Shown one piece after another: positions 1 through 4,823 of a stretch of 6,696 nt of DNA. Position 1 is the first letter of the stretch, and the number at the start of each line of letters is the position of its first letter. The notes under the pieces are model-generated. The model did not search any database. It was not told where the DNA came from and was given only the letters and a program-made list of their open reading frames with translations. This stretch comes from Candidatus Microgenomates bacterium (GTDB lineage: Bacteria; Patescibacteriota; Microgenomatia; JAADGY01): assembly GCA_015486555.1 (NCBI GenBank), contig WFRL01000023.1, positions 1-6,696 of the forward strand. Reading direction: 5' to 3'. The position numbers and the translations under genes are program-made.

Positions 1-3
1 CCT

Positions 4-41
4 GCGCCTTCGGCTAGATTCTTCGCGGGGCTCAGAATGAC
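4..41 (-). repeat. REP-like repeat, copy A
   Basis: Read on the minus strand this begins GTCATTCTGAGC and continues into GAAGAATCTAG followed by a CGAAGGCGC tail. The same frame of motifs recurs on either strand at 3370-3406, 4465-4516, 4546-4593 and 4620-4666. It lies outside genes, upstream of lysS, and the window may cut its edge. Identity as a dispersed intergenic repeat is seen in the sequence; its mechanism of spread is unknown. Confidence 0.75.
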
Positions 42-48
42 ACAATAC

Positions 49-136
49 TAAACTCCAAGTACCAAATTCCAAGTATCCAAATCAATAACAATAACCAATG
101 ATCAAATGTTTGAATAATTGGTATTTGGAATTTGCC
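49..136. repeat. Imperfect AT-rich palindromic intergenic element
   Basis: A run built from CCAAGTA / CCAAATT-type words on the left is answered by ATTTGGAATTTG on the right. The arms CAAATTCCAA (63-72) and TTGGAATTTG (125-134) are perfect 10-bp inverted complements about 50 bp apart, with weaker pairing between them. It resembles a small MITE-like or REP-like intergenic element and has no coding capacity. The boundaries are approximate. Confidence 0.45.
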
Positions 137-142
137 TGAAAA

Positions 143-171
143 TTGATCATTTTGTTGAATGATGGTAACAT
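143..171 (+). promoter_or_regulatory. Predicted lysS promoter
   Basis: A -35-like TTGATC (143-148), a 17-bp spacer and an extended -10 TGGTAACAT (163-171, hexamer TAACAT 166-171) lie just before lysS. The -10 ends 5 bases before the ATG, so the predicted transcription start falls on or next to the start codon and the mRNA would be leaderless. No Shine-Dalgarno sequence is visible, which agrees with that reading. Confidence 0.5.
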
Positions 172-176
172 AAGTT

Positions 177-1628
177 ATGACTCAACCACTTAAAGAACTA
201 ATTAAAATCAGGCAGCAAAAACTAGCCGCCATCAAAAAATTGGGAATTAACCCTAACCCTCCTTTTTATCCTAGAGACCGATCGATAAAAGAAGCTAAAA
301 AAATTGGCTTAACGACAAGGTTAGCTGGCCGCATTCGAAGTATTCGCCGCCACGGCAAATTAACCTTTATTGATATCAGCGACGAGAGTGGTCAAATTCA
401 ACTTCTCCTCCGAGCTAATGATCTTAGTTCCAAAGAGTACCAACTAATCAGGCTTTTAGATATTGGCGACTTTATTGGAGTCAAAGGAGAGGTCTTTAAA
501 ACAAAAGCCGGTGAGATAACCCTTAAGGTTCAAGAACTAACTCTTCTCAATAAAGCTCTCCGTCCCCTGCCAGATGAGTGGTATGGTTTGAAGGATAAGG
601 AAGAACGTTTTCGCCGCCGTTACCTGGACTTAATTCTTAACCCTAAAATAAAGAAACTTCTTGACAAACGATGGCAGACACTCAAAAATATTCGCCAGTT
701 TTTATGGCATCAAGGGTATACCGAAGTAGAAACTCCTATTCTCCAAAACCTCTATGGCGGAACTAATGCCCGCCCTTTCACTACCCATCTTAATGCTTTA
801 GACATAGATATGTACCTTAGAGTAGCCCCAGAGTTGTACTTAAAACGGCTAATAGTCGGCGGTTATGAAAAGGTTTTCGAAATTGCTCGAAACTTTCGCA
901 ATGAAGGTATGGACCAAACTCACCAACCAGAGTTTACTATGATGGAAATCTATCTTGCCTACGGGGATTACTTAGCTATTATGGCTCTTACCGAGGAATT
1001 ACTACGAACCCTCGCTGAGAAGGTAAATAAGACAACCCAATTGAAAATAAACCAAAAGGTAGTTGACTTAAGGAAAAAATGGTCAGTGTTAACAATCGAC
1101 CAAGCTTTAAAAAAGTACGCTAATATTGATTGGCAACAAATTAGTGGTCAGGAAATTAGACAGCTTCTTAAAAAACACCAGCTTCAAGTTCGTGGTGTCT
1201 ACTCAGACAATAAAGCTCTCTTTGTTCTTTTTGACCATTTAGTAACCCCCCAACTCATCCAACCTTCTTGGGTTATTGATTACCCCCAAGAAGTAAGTCC
1301 TTTAGCTAAAGGGCATCGCAGTAAGCCGGGTAGAGTTGAGCGTTTCGAAGGTTATATTGGAGGTAAAGAGATTTGTGATGGCTGGTCAGAAATAGTTAAC
1401 CCTCTAGAACAAAGAAGGAGATTTGAGACTGAACAAAAGAATCTTCGAGCAGGAGATAAAGAAGCTCAGCCGTTGGATGAAGACTTTATTCAAGCTTTAG
1501 AGTATGGGGCTCCACCTATTGCCGGTATTGGTATTGGCATCGATAGGTTAGTAATGCTTTTGACCAACACCTGGAGTATCCGGGAAGTAATAGCTTTTCC
1601 TCTAATGAAAACTCGATCTACTATTTAG
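177..1628 (+). CDS. lysS: Lysyl-tRNA synthetase, class II
   Basis: This cytoplasmic enzyme activates lysine with ATP and charges tRNA-Lys. The 483-residue product has the class II layout. An N-terminal helix (LIKIRQQKLAAIKKLGINP, 8-26) leads into an OB-fold anticodon-binding domain (about 46-125, with GRIRSIRRHGKLTFIDISD). The catalytic domain follows: motif 1 around 170-190 (QGYTEVETPIL), the GGTNARPF lysine-pocket segment (194-201), motif 2 (FEIARNFRNEGMDQTHQPEF, 234-253) and motif 3 (GIGIGIDRLVMLLT, 450-463). The length is only slightly below the usual 490-500. The equivalent of the common NGYSEL-type active-site segment reads CDGWSEI (400-406), a family variant. The ATG at 177 is chosen because it gives the expected N-terminal helix and lies directly after a promoter. 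It is a single-gene unit that converges on rpoD with two bases between the stop codons. Confidence 0.97.
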   Translation: MTQPLKELIKIRQQKLAAIKKLGINPNPPFYPRDRSIKEAKKIGLTTRLAGRIRSIRRHGKLTFIDISDESGQIQLLLRANDLSSKEYQLIRLLDIGDFIGVKGEVFKTKAGEITLKVQELTLLNKALRPLPDEWYGLKDKEERFRRRYLDLILNPKIKKLLDKRWQTLKNIRQFLWHQGYTEVETPILQNLYGGTNARPFTTHLNALDIDMYLRVAPELYLKRLIVGGYEKVFEIARNFRNEGMDQTHQPEFTMMEIYLAYGDYLAIMALTEELLRTLAEKVNKTTQLKINQKVVDLRKKWSVLTIDQALKKYANIDWQQISGQEIRQLLKKHQLQVRGVYSDNKALFVLFDHLVTPQLIQPSWVIDYPQEVSPLAKGHRSKPGRVERFEGYIGGKEICDGWSEIVNPLEQRRRFETEQKNLRAGDKEAQPLDEDFIQALEYGAPPIAGIGIGIDRLVMLLTNTWSIREVIAFPLMKTRSTI

Positions 1629-1630
1629 GC

Positions 1631-2752
1631 TTAGACAAGGTAATCTTGTAGTTTTTTCCTTCCTGATGGCCGGCGAATCTTCCGGATAGCCTTAGCTTCT
1701 ATCTGACGAATCCTTTCTCTTGTTACTCCAAAAAACCGGCCGACTTCTTCAAGCGTCTTAGGGGTAGAACCATCAAGTCCAAAGCGCATAATAATCACCT
1801 GAGCTTCGCGAGGAGAAAGATTTTTAAGAACATCCTGAACACTTTCTTTAAGTAATTCTTGGGTGGCTGCTTCATAAGGAGAAGGTTGAGTTTGATCTTG
1901 AATAAAGTCTCCAAGGAGAGAATCTTCATCATCTCCAACCGGTTTCTCTAAAGAAGTCGTATCCTGAGCCAAGCGAAAGATCTCTCTTACCCGCTCCCCA
2001 GTCAAGTCAAGTTCAACACCTATTTCTTCAGGGGTAGGTTCTCGGCCAAGTTTTTGGGTGAGCTGACGTTGAGTACGAATAATTTTATTGATAGTTTCAA
2101 CCATATGGACAGGGATGCGAATTGTTCTGGCTTGATCAGCAATAGCTCGAGTAATAGCTTGCCTAATCCACCAGGTAGCATAAGTAGAAAACTTGAAACC
2201 TCGCCGCCAATCATATTTTTCCACTGCCCGAATTAACCCTTGGTTTCCCTCTTGAATAAGATCAAGAAGAGATAATCCTCTATTGATATATTTTTTGGCG
2301 ATAGAGACAACTAGGCGGAGGTTTGATTTGATAAGTCTTTTCTTAGCTTCCTTATCTCCCTTTTCCACCCTCTGGGCCAACTCAATTTCATCTTCCGCAG
2401 TAAGAAGATTTACCCGGCCAATTTCTTTGAGATACATCCTTACTGGATCAATTAAGGTTTTATCTTTTAACCGTTTTAATTCTTCAATTTCTTTGAGAAT
2501 ATCTGATCTTTTTTCTTTAAGCTGTTCCTTTTCCTCTTCAAGATTTTCTATAACCTCGATCTCATTTTCTAAGCAAAATCGGAAAAGTTCATCTAATTGA
2601 TCAAGATATTCTTCTGGTTCAGGCAAGCAGTTTAGAATCTCTTCAAAGGTAATAAATCGACTTTTTCTCCCTTTAACTCGAAGATTTTTTAAACAAGATG
2701 GCGGTTGAGAGAAGGTAGTAGTTTGTCGGCTAATTAAAGTAGTACTAATCAT
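1631..2752 (-). CDS. rpoD: RNA polymerase primary sigma factor (sigma-70/SigA family)
   Basis: The product (373 aa) binds core RNA polymerase and directs it to -10/-35 promoters. A short region 1.1-like segment (about 34-69, ITFEEILNCLPEP) is followed by a charged, probably helical linker (70-98). Region 1.2 spans 102-133 (DPVRMYLKEIGRVNLLT). Region 2 spans about 137-207 and carries the core-binding and -10 recognition sequences RLVVSIAKKY, DLIQEGNQGLIRAVEKYD and FKFSTYATWWIRQAI. Region 3 spans about 208-290 (RIPVHMVETINKI). Region 4 ends the protein, with the -35-binding helix-turn-helix TLEEVGRFFGVTRERIRQIE (333-352) and the terminal RRPSGRKKLQDYL. Region 1.1 together with intact regions 1.2-4 marks it as the housekeeping sigma rather than an alternative one. 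The first 33 residues have no clear match, so the start is slightly uncertain; no other Met occurs before residue 105. No Shine-Dalgarno site precedes the ATG. Confidence 0.96.
   Translation of the reverse strand: MISTTLISRQTTTFSQPPSCLKNLRVKGRKSRFITFEEILNCLPEPEEYLDQLDELFRFCLENEIEVIENLEEEKEQLKEKRSDILKEIEELKRLKDKTLIDPVRMYLKEIGRVNLLTAEDEIELAQRVEKGDKEAKKRLIKSNLRLVVSIAKKYINRGLSLLDLIQEGNQGLIRAVEKYDWRRGFKFSTYATWWIRQAITRAIADQARTIRIPVHMVETINKIIRTQRQLTQKLGREPTPEEIGVELDLTGERVREIFRLAQDTTSLEKPVGDDEDSLLGDFIQDQTQPSPYEAATQELLKESVQDVLKNLSPREAQVIIMRFGLDGSTPKTLEEVGRFFGVTRERIRQIEAKAIRKIRRPSGRKKLQDYLV
1635..1657 (+). terminator. Weak rho-independent terminator for lysS, inside the rpoD 3' end
   Basis: ACAAG (1635-1639) pairs with CTTGT (1645-1649) around a 5-base loop, followed by AG and six T (1652-1657). 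It begins 6 bases after the lysS stop and is made of the last sense codons of rpoD on the other strand. The stem is short and AT-containing, so strength is uncertain. Confidence 0.4.
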
Positions 2753-2763
2753 TGGTAGTTTTT

Positions 2764-2772
2764 ATTTTAACA
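2764..2772 (-). promoter_or_regulatory. Predicted extended -10 of rpoD
   Basis: On the minus strand TGTTAAAAT is an extended -10 (TGn plus TAAAAT) lying 11 bases before the rpoD ATG, which predicts a leader of only about 4-5 bases. No good -35 is present; that region is occupied by the hairpin at 2775-2810. No ribosome-binding site is visible. Confidence 0.4.
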
Positions 2773-2774
2773 CG

Positions 2775-2810
2775 AGAGAGACCTTGAGACTTTTACCTCA
2801 AGGTCTCTCT
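2775..2810. terminator. Perfect 14-bp hairpin between hsp20 and rpoD
   Basis: Positions 2775-2788 (AGAGAGACCTTGAG) pair perfectly with 2797-2810 around an 8-base loop (ACTTTTAC); a G-T wobble can add one pair. It lies 25 bases downstream of the hsp20 stop and immediately upstream of the rpoD -10, so it is best placed as the hsp20 transcript end. In that direction the stem is followed by CGTGTTAAAA rather than a T-run, so it is not a canonical intrinsic terminator. It could instead be a processing or stability hairpin. Confidence 0.55.
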
Positions 2811-2835
2811 TCTTAATTAAGCAAGACCAAATCTT

Positions 2836-3267
2836 TTATTTATTCAGGCTCACCTTTATTTTTTTGCTTTTAGCTTCTTCTCTCTTAGGCAAGGTTATCT
2901 TAAGGATACCATCTTTGATATCGGCTTTAGCTTTATCCGGATCAACTTTTGCTGGTAGCTGAACTTGGTAAAAAAACTGCCGTTGCTGCCATCCTCGCAG
3001 ATAGTAGCGGCGTTTCTTGTCTTCTTCTTTCCTTTCCACTTTCGTCCCTGCCTTAACTGTCAGTAGATTATTATCAATAGTTACGTCTATCTCTTCTGGA
3101 CTTACTCCAGGAACCATAGCTTCAACAACCACATCTTCATCAGTCTCATAAACATTTACTCCCTCTTCTGATCCACTAATCGAAGAGGAGGACAATTCCC
3201 AGTCTTCAAAGAAAGGTTTAAGTAAGCTGCGGGGAACTAAAGCCCAAGGATTTGTTTTGTCAGTCAT
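2836..3267 (-). CDS. Small heat-shock protein, Hsp20/alpha-crystallin family
   Basis: This 143-residue ATP-independent holdase chaperone is expected to oligomerise in the cytoplasm and bind unfolding proteins. A short variable N-terminus (1-34, with NPWALVPRSLLKPFFEDW) precedes the alpha-crystallin domain (about 36-129). That domain shows the family signatures VNVYETDEDVVVEAMVPGVSPEEIDV (split here as residues 37-62), RRYYLRGWQQRQFFYQVQLP (86-105) and KADIKDGILKITLPK (114-128, the GxLxxxxP-type motif). The tail KKIKVSLNK carries an IxV form of the C-terminal IxI motif used in oligomer contacts. The start at 3267 is chosen over an in-frame ATG at 3333 because AAGGAGG lies 5 bases upstream of it and the longer start falls inside the promoter. 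Regulation is likely heat-responsive through the inverted repeat at 3309-3325. Confidence 0.95.
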   Translation of the reverse strand: MTDKTNPWALVPRSLLKPFFEDWELSSSSISGSEEGVNVYETDEDVVVEAMVPGVSPEEIDVTIDNNLLTVKAGTKVERKEEDKKRRYYLRGWQQRQFFYQVQLPAKVDPDKAKADIKDGILKITLPKREEAKSKKIKVSLNK

Positions 3268-3272
3268 TTTAA

Positions 3273-3279
3273 CCTCCTT
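3273..3279 (-). promoter_or_regulatory. Strong Shine-Dalgarno site of hsp20
   Basis: AAGGAGG on the minus strand, 5 bases before the ATG at 3267. It fixes the start of hsp20 and is the only strong ribosome-binding site seen in the window. Confidence 0.9.
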
Positions 3280-3304
3280 ATTTGAAAACCTTATAACTAT
3301 TATC

Positions 3305-3333
3305 AGTCTAGCACTTAGAGTGCTAATTGTCAA
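3305..3333 (-). promoter_or_regulatory. Predicted sigma-70 promoter of hsp20
   Basis: On the minus strand a perfect -35 TTGACA (3333-3328), an exact 17-bp spacer and a -10 TAGACT (3310-3305, 4 of 6 consensus bases). This leaves an untranslated leader of about 30 bases containing the Shine-Dalgarno site. The spacer is filled by an inverted repeat that would place a repressor on the promoter. Confidence 0.7.
3309..3326. promoter_or_regulatory. Compact CIRCE-like operator
   Basis: TAGCACT (3309-3315) and AGTGCTA (3319-3325) are perfect 7-bp inverted complements separated by 3 bases. On the minus strand the sequence reads TTAGCACTC then TAAGTGCTAG. TTAGCACTC is exactly the left half of CIRCE, the HrcA operator, whose usual form has a 9-bp gap between halves; here the gap is far shorter. 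Position between -35 and -10 of a heat-shock gene supports an operator role. The identity of the repressor is inferred; no hrcA lies in the window. Confidence 0.65.
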
Positions 3334-3369
3334 GAGTTAGTCTTACCCAATCAAAAGTCGGATTAAATA

Positions 3370-3406
3370 TCATCCTGAGCGATAGGGAAGAATCTAGCGA
3401 AGCGCT
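3370..3406 (+). repeat. REP-like repeat, copy B
   Basis: TCATCCTGAGC, a short variable middle, then GAAGAATCTAGCGAAGCGCT. It is the plus-strand form of the family and forms the left end of the 97-bp direct repeat. This copy lacks the GC-rich hairpin insert found in copies C and E. Confidence 0.75.
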
Positions 3407-3481
3407 CTTATTTCTGGTCGTGGAACTATTAAAAATTCATAGGATTACGTCACTAATCACGAGCCCGGCTCGGAAAACCCG
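3385..3481 (+). repeat. 97-bp direct repeat, left copy
   Basis: Positions 3385-3481 are identical base for base to 4645-4741, in the same orientation and exactly 1260 bp apart. The unit starts within a REP-like copy, runs through an AT-rich core, and ends in GAGCCCGGCTC, which can fold as a small GC hairpin. The two copies bracket the DUF6922-AbiEii gene pair. The translated stretch shared by both copies is an accident of the repeat and not a protein domain. Confidence 0.95.
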
Positions 3482-3511
3482 GCTCGTAAAGACAACCAGC
3501 CAGGGAAGAAA

Positions 3512-3520
3512 TGTTATAAT
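3512..3520 (+). promoter_or_regulatory. Extended -10 promoter of the DUF6922-AbiEii cassette
   Basis: TGTTATAAT: a perfect TATAAT (3515-3520) with the extended TGn element, ending 8 bases before the ATG at 3529. No -35 hexamer is recognisable at the expected distance. The predicted transcription start is within a few bases of the ATG, so the mRNA would be leaderless or nearly so; no Shine-Dalgarno site is present. Confidence 0.65.
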
Positions 3521-3528
3521 TAATTGTT

Positions 3529-3759
3529 ATGAGAGATAGTTTACCTTCCCATATAAAACGATTGTTTTGGGGGGATAATTTAAACCAATTAGACTTTAAT
3601 AAACACGCCGATTACATTATCCAAACAATTCTAGAACATGGCGGAGTCAAGGATGTTAAGTGGCTATTCAAAAAGGTACCGAGATCTATTATTAGAAGGA
3701 ACTTTTCCCACTATCATCTCACCCCCAGGTCCGCTAACTTTTGGAAGCTAATTCTATGA
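3529..3759 (+). CDS. DUF6922-like small protein, putative antitoxin partner
   Basis: A 76-residue soluble protein. It shows the pattern of the small DUF6922-type family often found beside AbiEii-like nucleotidyltransferases: an N-terminal LPSHIKRLFWGDNLNQLDFN (5-24), then DYIIQTILEHGGVKDVKWLF (28-47), and a C-terminal LTPRSANFW (64-72). The two FW motifs near the ends and the central II-ILE-G stretch are the most telling. No catalytic motif, signal peptide or membrane segment is seen. Its TGA stop overlaps the ATG of the next gene (ATGA), so the two are translationally coupled. By position and size it could be an antitoxin or DNA-binding regulator of the toxin-like gene, but this role is inferred; it is not the winged-helix AbiEi type. 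Family assignment is from memory of the pattern. Confidence 0.75.
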   Translation: MRDSLPSHIKRLFWGDNLNQLDFNKHADYIIQTILEHGGVKDVKWLFKKVPRSIIRRNFSHYHLTPRSANFWKLIL

Positions 3760-4409
3760 AATTATCTTTTAATACCCAAGCACTACCTAAATCGACCTTT
3801 GCTTTAATTGAGCTCTTCCATTCCAAAAAGCCCTCCTTTTTGAACTTCTTCTATCTTTCAGGCGGTACCGGTTTAGCTCTACATCTAGGTCATCGGCAGT
3901 CTGAAGATTTAGATTTTTTTACTCCCCAATCTTTTGACCTCCATCAATTGCTAGCTCGGTTACAAAACCTTAGTGACCAACTGGACCAAGTTGAGATGTA
4001 TAAAAATACTCTTAACCTTTACCTTAATCAAGTGAAACTTCAGTTTCTTACTTACCCCTATCCATTATTAAAGCCTCTAACTAATTGGGAAAACATTAAA
4101 ATTAGCTCTGTCATCGACATTGCCTGCACCAAACTGATTACTATAAGCCAAAGAGGTTTTAAAAAGGATTTTGTAGACCTGTACTTTGTTTTACAACGGA
4201 TTCCTCTTGAAAAGTTATTTTCGGCCTTAGAGGGAAAATACAAAAATGTTAGCTTTAATAAACTTCATATCCTGAAATCTTTAACTTTTTTTAATGAGGC
4301 TGATGAGCAACCTATGCCCAAGATGTTAAAACCCATTACATGGGAGCAAATCAGGAGTGAATTAACTATTGCCGTCGTTAAATTCCGAAGCCACTTTTTA
4401 CAAGACTAA
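3756..4409 (+). CDS. AbiEii/AbiGii-family nucleotidyltransferase, toxin-like
   Basis: A 217-residue member of the AbiEii/DUF1814 nucleotidyltransferase group. Members act as the toxin half of type IV-like toxin-antitoxin and phage-abortive systems, and characterised relatives (MenT) add nucleotides to tRNA 3' ends. The NTase signature is clear: YLSGGTGLALHLGHRQSEDL (33-52), that is GG[T/S] at 36-38 followed by the metal-binding acids D51 and D53 in EDLDFF. The family's second block, DIACTKLITISQRGFKKDFV (121-140) then DLYFVL, supplies K126 and the KKDxxDLY motif. The strand where many NTases carry a third acid reads VKLQFLTYP, with Gln. The ATG at 3756 overlaps the upstream stop and is preferred over an in-frame TTG at 3741; GGAAG 8 bases upstream is a weak ribosome site. 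It is shorter than classical AbiEii (about 300 residues). Confidence 0.85.
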   Translation: MKLSFNTQALPKSTFALIELFHSKKPSFLNFFYLSGGTGLALHLGHRQSEDLDFFTPQSFDLHQLLARLQNLSDQLDQVEMYKNTLNLYLNQVKLQFLTYPYPLLKPLTNWENIKISSVIDIACTKLITISQRGFKKDFVDLYFVLQRIPLEKLFSALEGKYKNVSFNKLHILKSLTFFNEADEQPMPKMLKPITWEQIRSELTIAVVKFRSHFLQD

Positions 4410-4464
4410 CATTACTTCTCTGTTGTTTAACAATCCCGGCTCGTTCAGGGTGATGAGGATGAGT

Positions 4465-4516
4465 GCGCCTTCGGCTAGATCCTTCGTCGCCCCAGCTCCC
4501 GACAAGTCGGGATGAC
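4465..4516 (-). repeat. REP-like repeat, copy C, with hairpin insert
   Basis: Minus-strand member running from GTCATCCCGAC to GAAGGATCTAGCCGAAGGCGC. The middle contains CCCGAC (4498-4503) and GTCGGG (4506-4511), a 6-bp inverted repeat with a 2-base centre that overlaps the conserved end of the element. Confidence 0.75.
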
Positions 4517-4545
4517 CTGGGAAAAGGGTACGACCTACTCCACCG

Positions 4546-4593
4546 GTCATTCTGACCCCCCTTCGGTGAGGGGAAGAATCTAGCGTTAGCGCT
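4546..4593 (+). repeat. REP-like repeat, copy D, with hairpin insert
   Basis: GTCATTCTGAC, an imperfect GC-rich hairpin (CCCCTTCGGTGAGGGG, about 4557-4572), then GAAGAATCTAGCGTTAGCGCT. Same orientation as copies B and E. Confidence 0.75.
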
Positions 4594-4619
4594 ATGAATT
4601 GGCTTCCTCCTTTTCCTCA

Positions 4620-4666
4620 GTCATTCTGACCCTCCGAGGCGGAGGGGAAGAATCTAGCGAAGCGCT
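4620..4666 (+). repeat. REP-like repeat, copy E, with hairpin insert
   Basis: GTCATTCTGAC, a perfect 7-bp hairpin CCCTCCG (4630-4636) / CGGAGGG (4640-4646) with a 3-base loop, then GAAGAATCTAGCGAAGCGCT. Its right half is the start of the right 97-bp direct repeat. Confidence 0.8.
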
Positions 4667-4741
4667 CTTATTTCTGGTCGTGGAACTATTAAAAATTCAT
4701 AGGATTACGTCACTAATCACGAGCCCGGCTCGGAAAACCCG
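4645..4741 (+). repeat. 97-bp direct repeat, right copy
   Basis: Identical to 3385-3481. The match stops sharply at both ends: upstream the sequences differ inside the REP insert, and downstream position 4742 (A) differs from 3482 (G). It marks the right end of the 1260-bp unit holding the toxin-like cassette. Confidence 0.95.
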
Positions 4742-4749
4742 ACTTATAC

Positions 4750-4767
4750 AAAAAAGCTGCCGCCAGC
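4750..4767 (-). terminator. Weak rho-independent terminator of the nuclease-like gene
   Basis: On the minus strand GCTG-GCGG-CAGC is followed by six T (4755-4750). It lies about 55 bases after the stop of the minus-strand gene ending at 4824. The stem is only 4 bp but fully GC-anchored, so strength is doubtful. Confidence 0.4.
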
Positions 4768-4785
4768 AGTTAGCCACCTATTTTC

Positions 4786-4814
4786 CCGGATCGCCATCAA
4801 GAAACCGATCCCGG
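4786..4814. other. GC-rich hairpin in the 3' untranslated region
   Basis: CCGGATCG (4786-4793) pairs with CGATC-CGG (4806-4814, one bulged C at 4811) around a 12-base loop. It lies 10 bases beyond the stop at 4824 and upstream of the T-run terminator on the minus strand, so it would sit in the 3' end of that transcript. No T-run follows it directly. Confidence 0.4.
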
Positions 4815-4823
4815 AGCGGTTAC

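Larger units (their letters stand above)
4410..4823. other. Gene-free repeat-rich intergenic region
   Basis: About 414 bases between AbiEii and the end of the minus-strand nuclease-like gene. No credible gene is present. It holds REP-like copies C, D and E, the right copy of the 97-bp repeat, a weak minus-strand terminator and a GC-rich hairpin. A CCCGGCTCG word (4435-4443) matches the tail of the left repeat (3478-3486). Its GC content is visibly higher than the surrounding genes. Confidence 0.8.

Noticed and set aside
2020..2600. Open frames at 2020-2214 (-), 2054-2236 (+) and 2283-2600 (+)
   Set aside because: All lie inside the clearly coding rpoD gene in other frames and have low-complexity, Ser-rich or unpatterned translations.
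3268..3333. An extended hsp20 start adding 22 residues from an ATG at 3333
   Set aside because: This stretch contains the -35, the CIRCE-like repeat, the -10 and the Shine-Dalgarno site, and the added residues do not resemble an Hsp20 N-terminus. The start at 3267 has AAGGAGG at ideal distance.
3327..3539. Plus-strand open frame of 70 codons
   Set aside because: It spans the hsp20 promoter and the 97-bp repeat. Its central peptide recurs in the frame at 4599-4841 only because the DNA repeat is identical.
3741..3755. A TTG start for the AbiEii gene
   Set aside because: The ATG at 3756 gives an ATGA overlap with the upstream stop and a normal family N-terminus; the five extra residues add nothing recognisable.
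4058..4243. Minus-strand open frame of 61 codons
   Set aside because: It lies antisense within the conserved C-terminal half of the AbiEii gene and shows no motif or start signals.
3385..4741. The repeats as a CRISPR array or as terminal repeats of a known insertion sequence
   Set aside because: Only two long copies exist, 1260 bp apart with genes between them, which does not fit a CRISPR. The repeats are direct, not terminal inverted, and no transposase is present.
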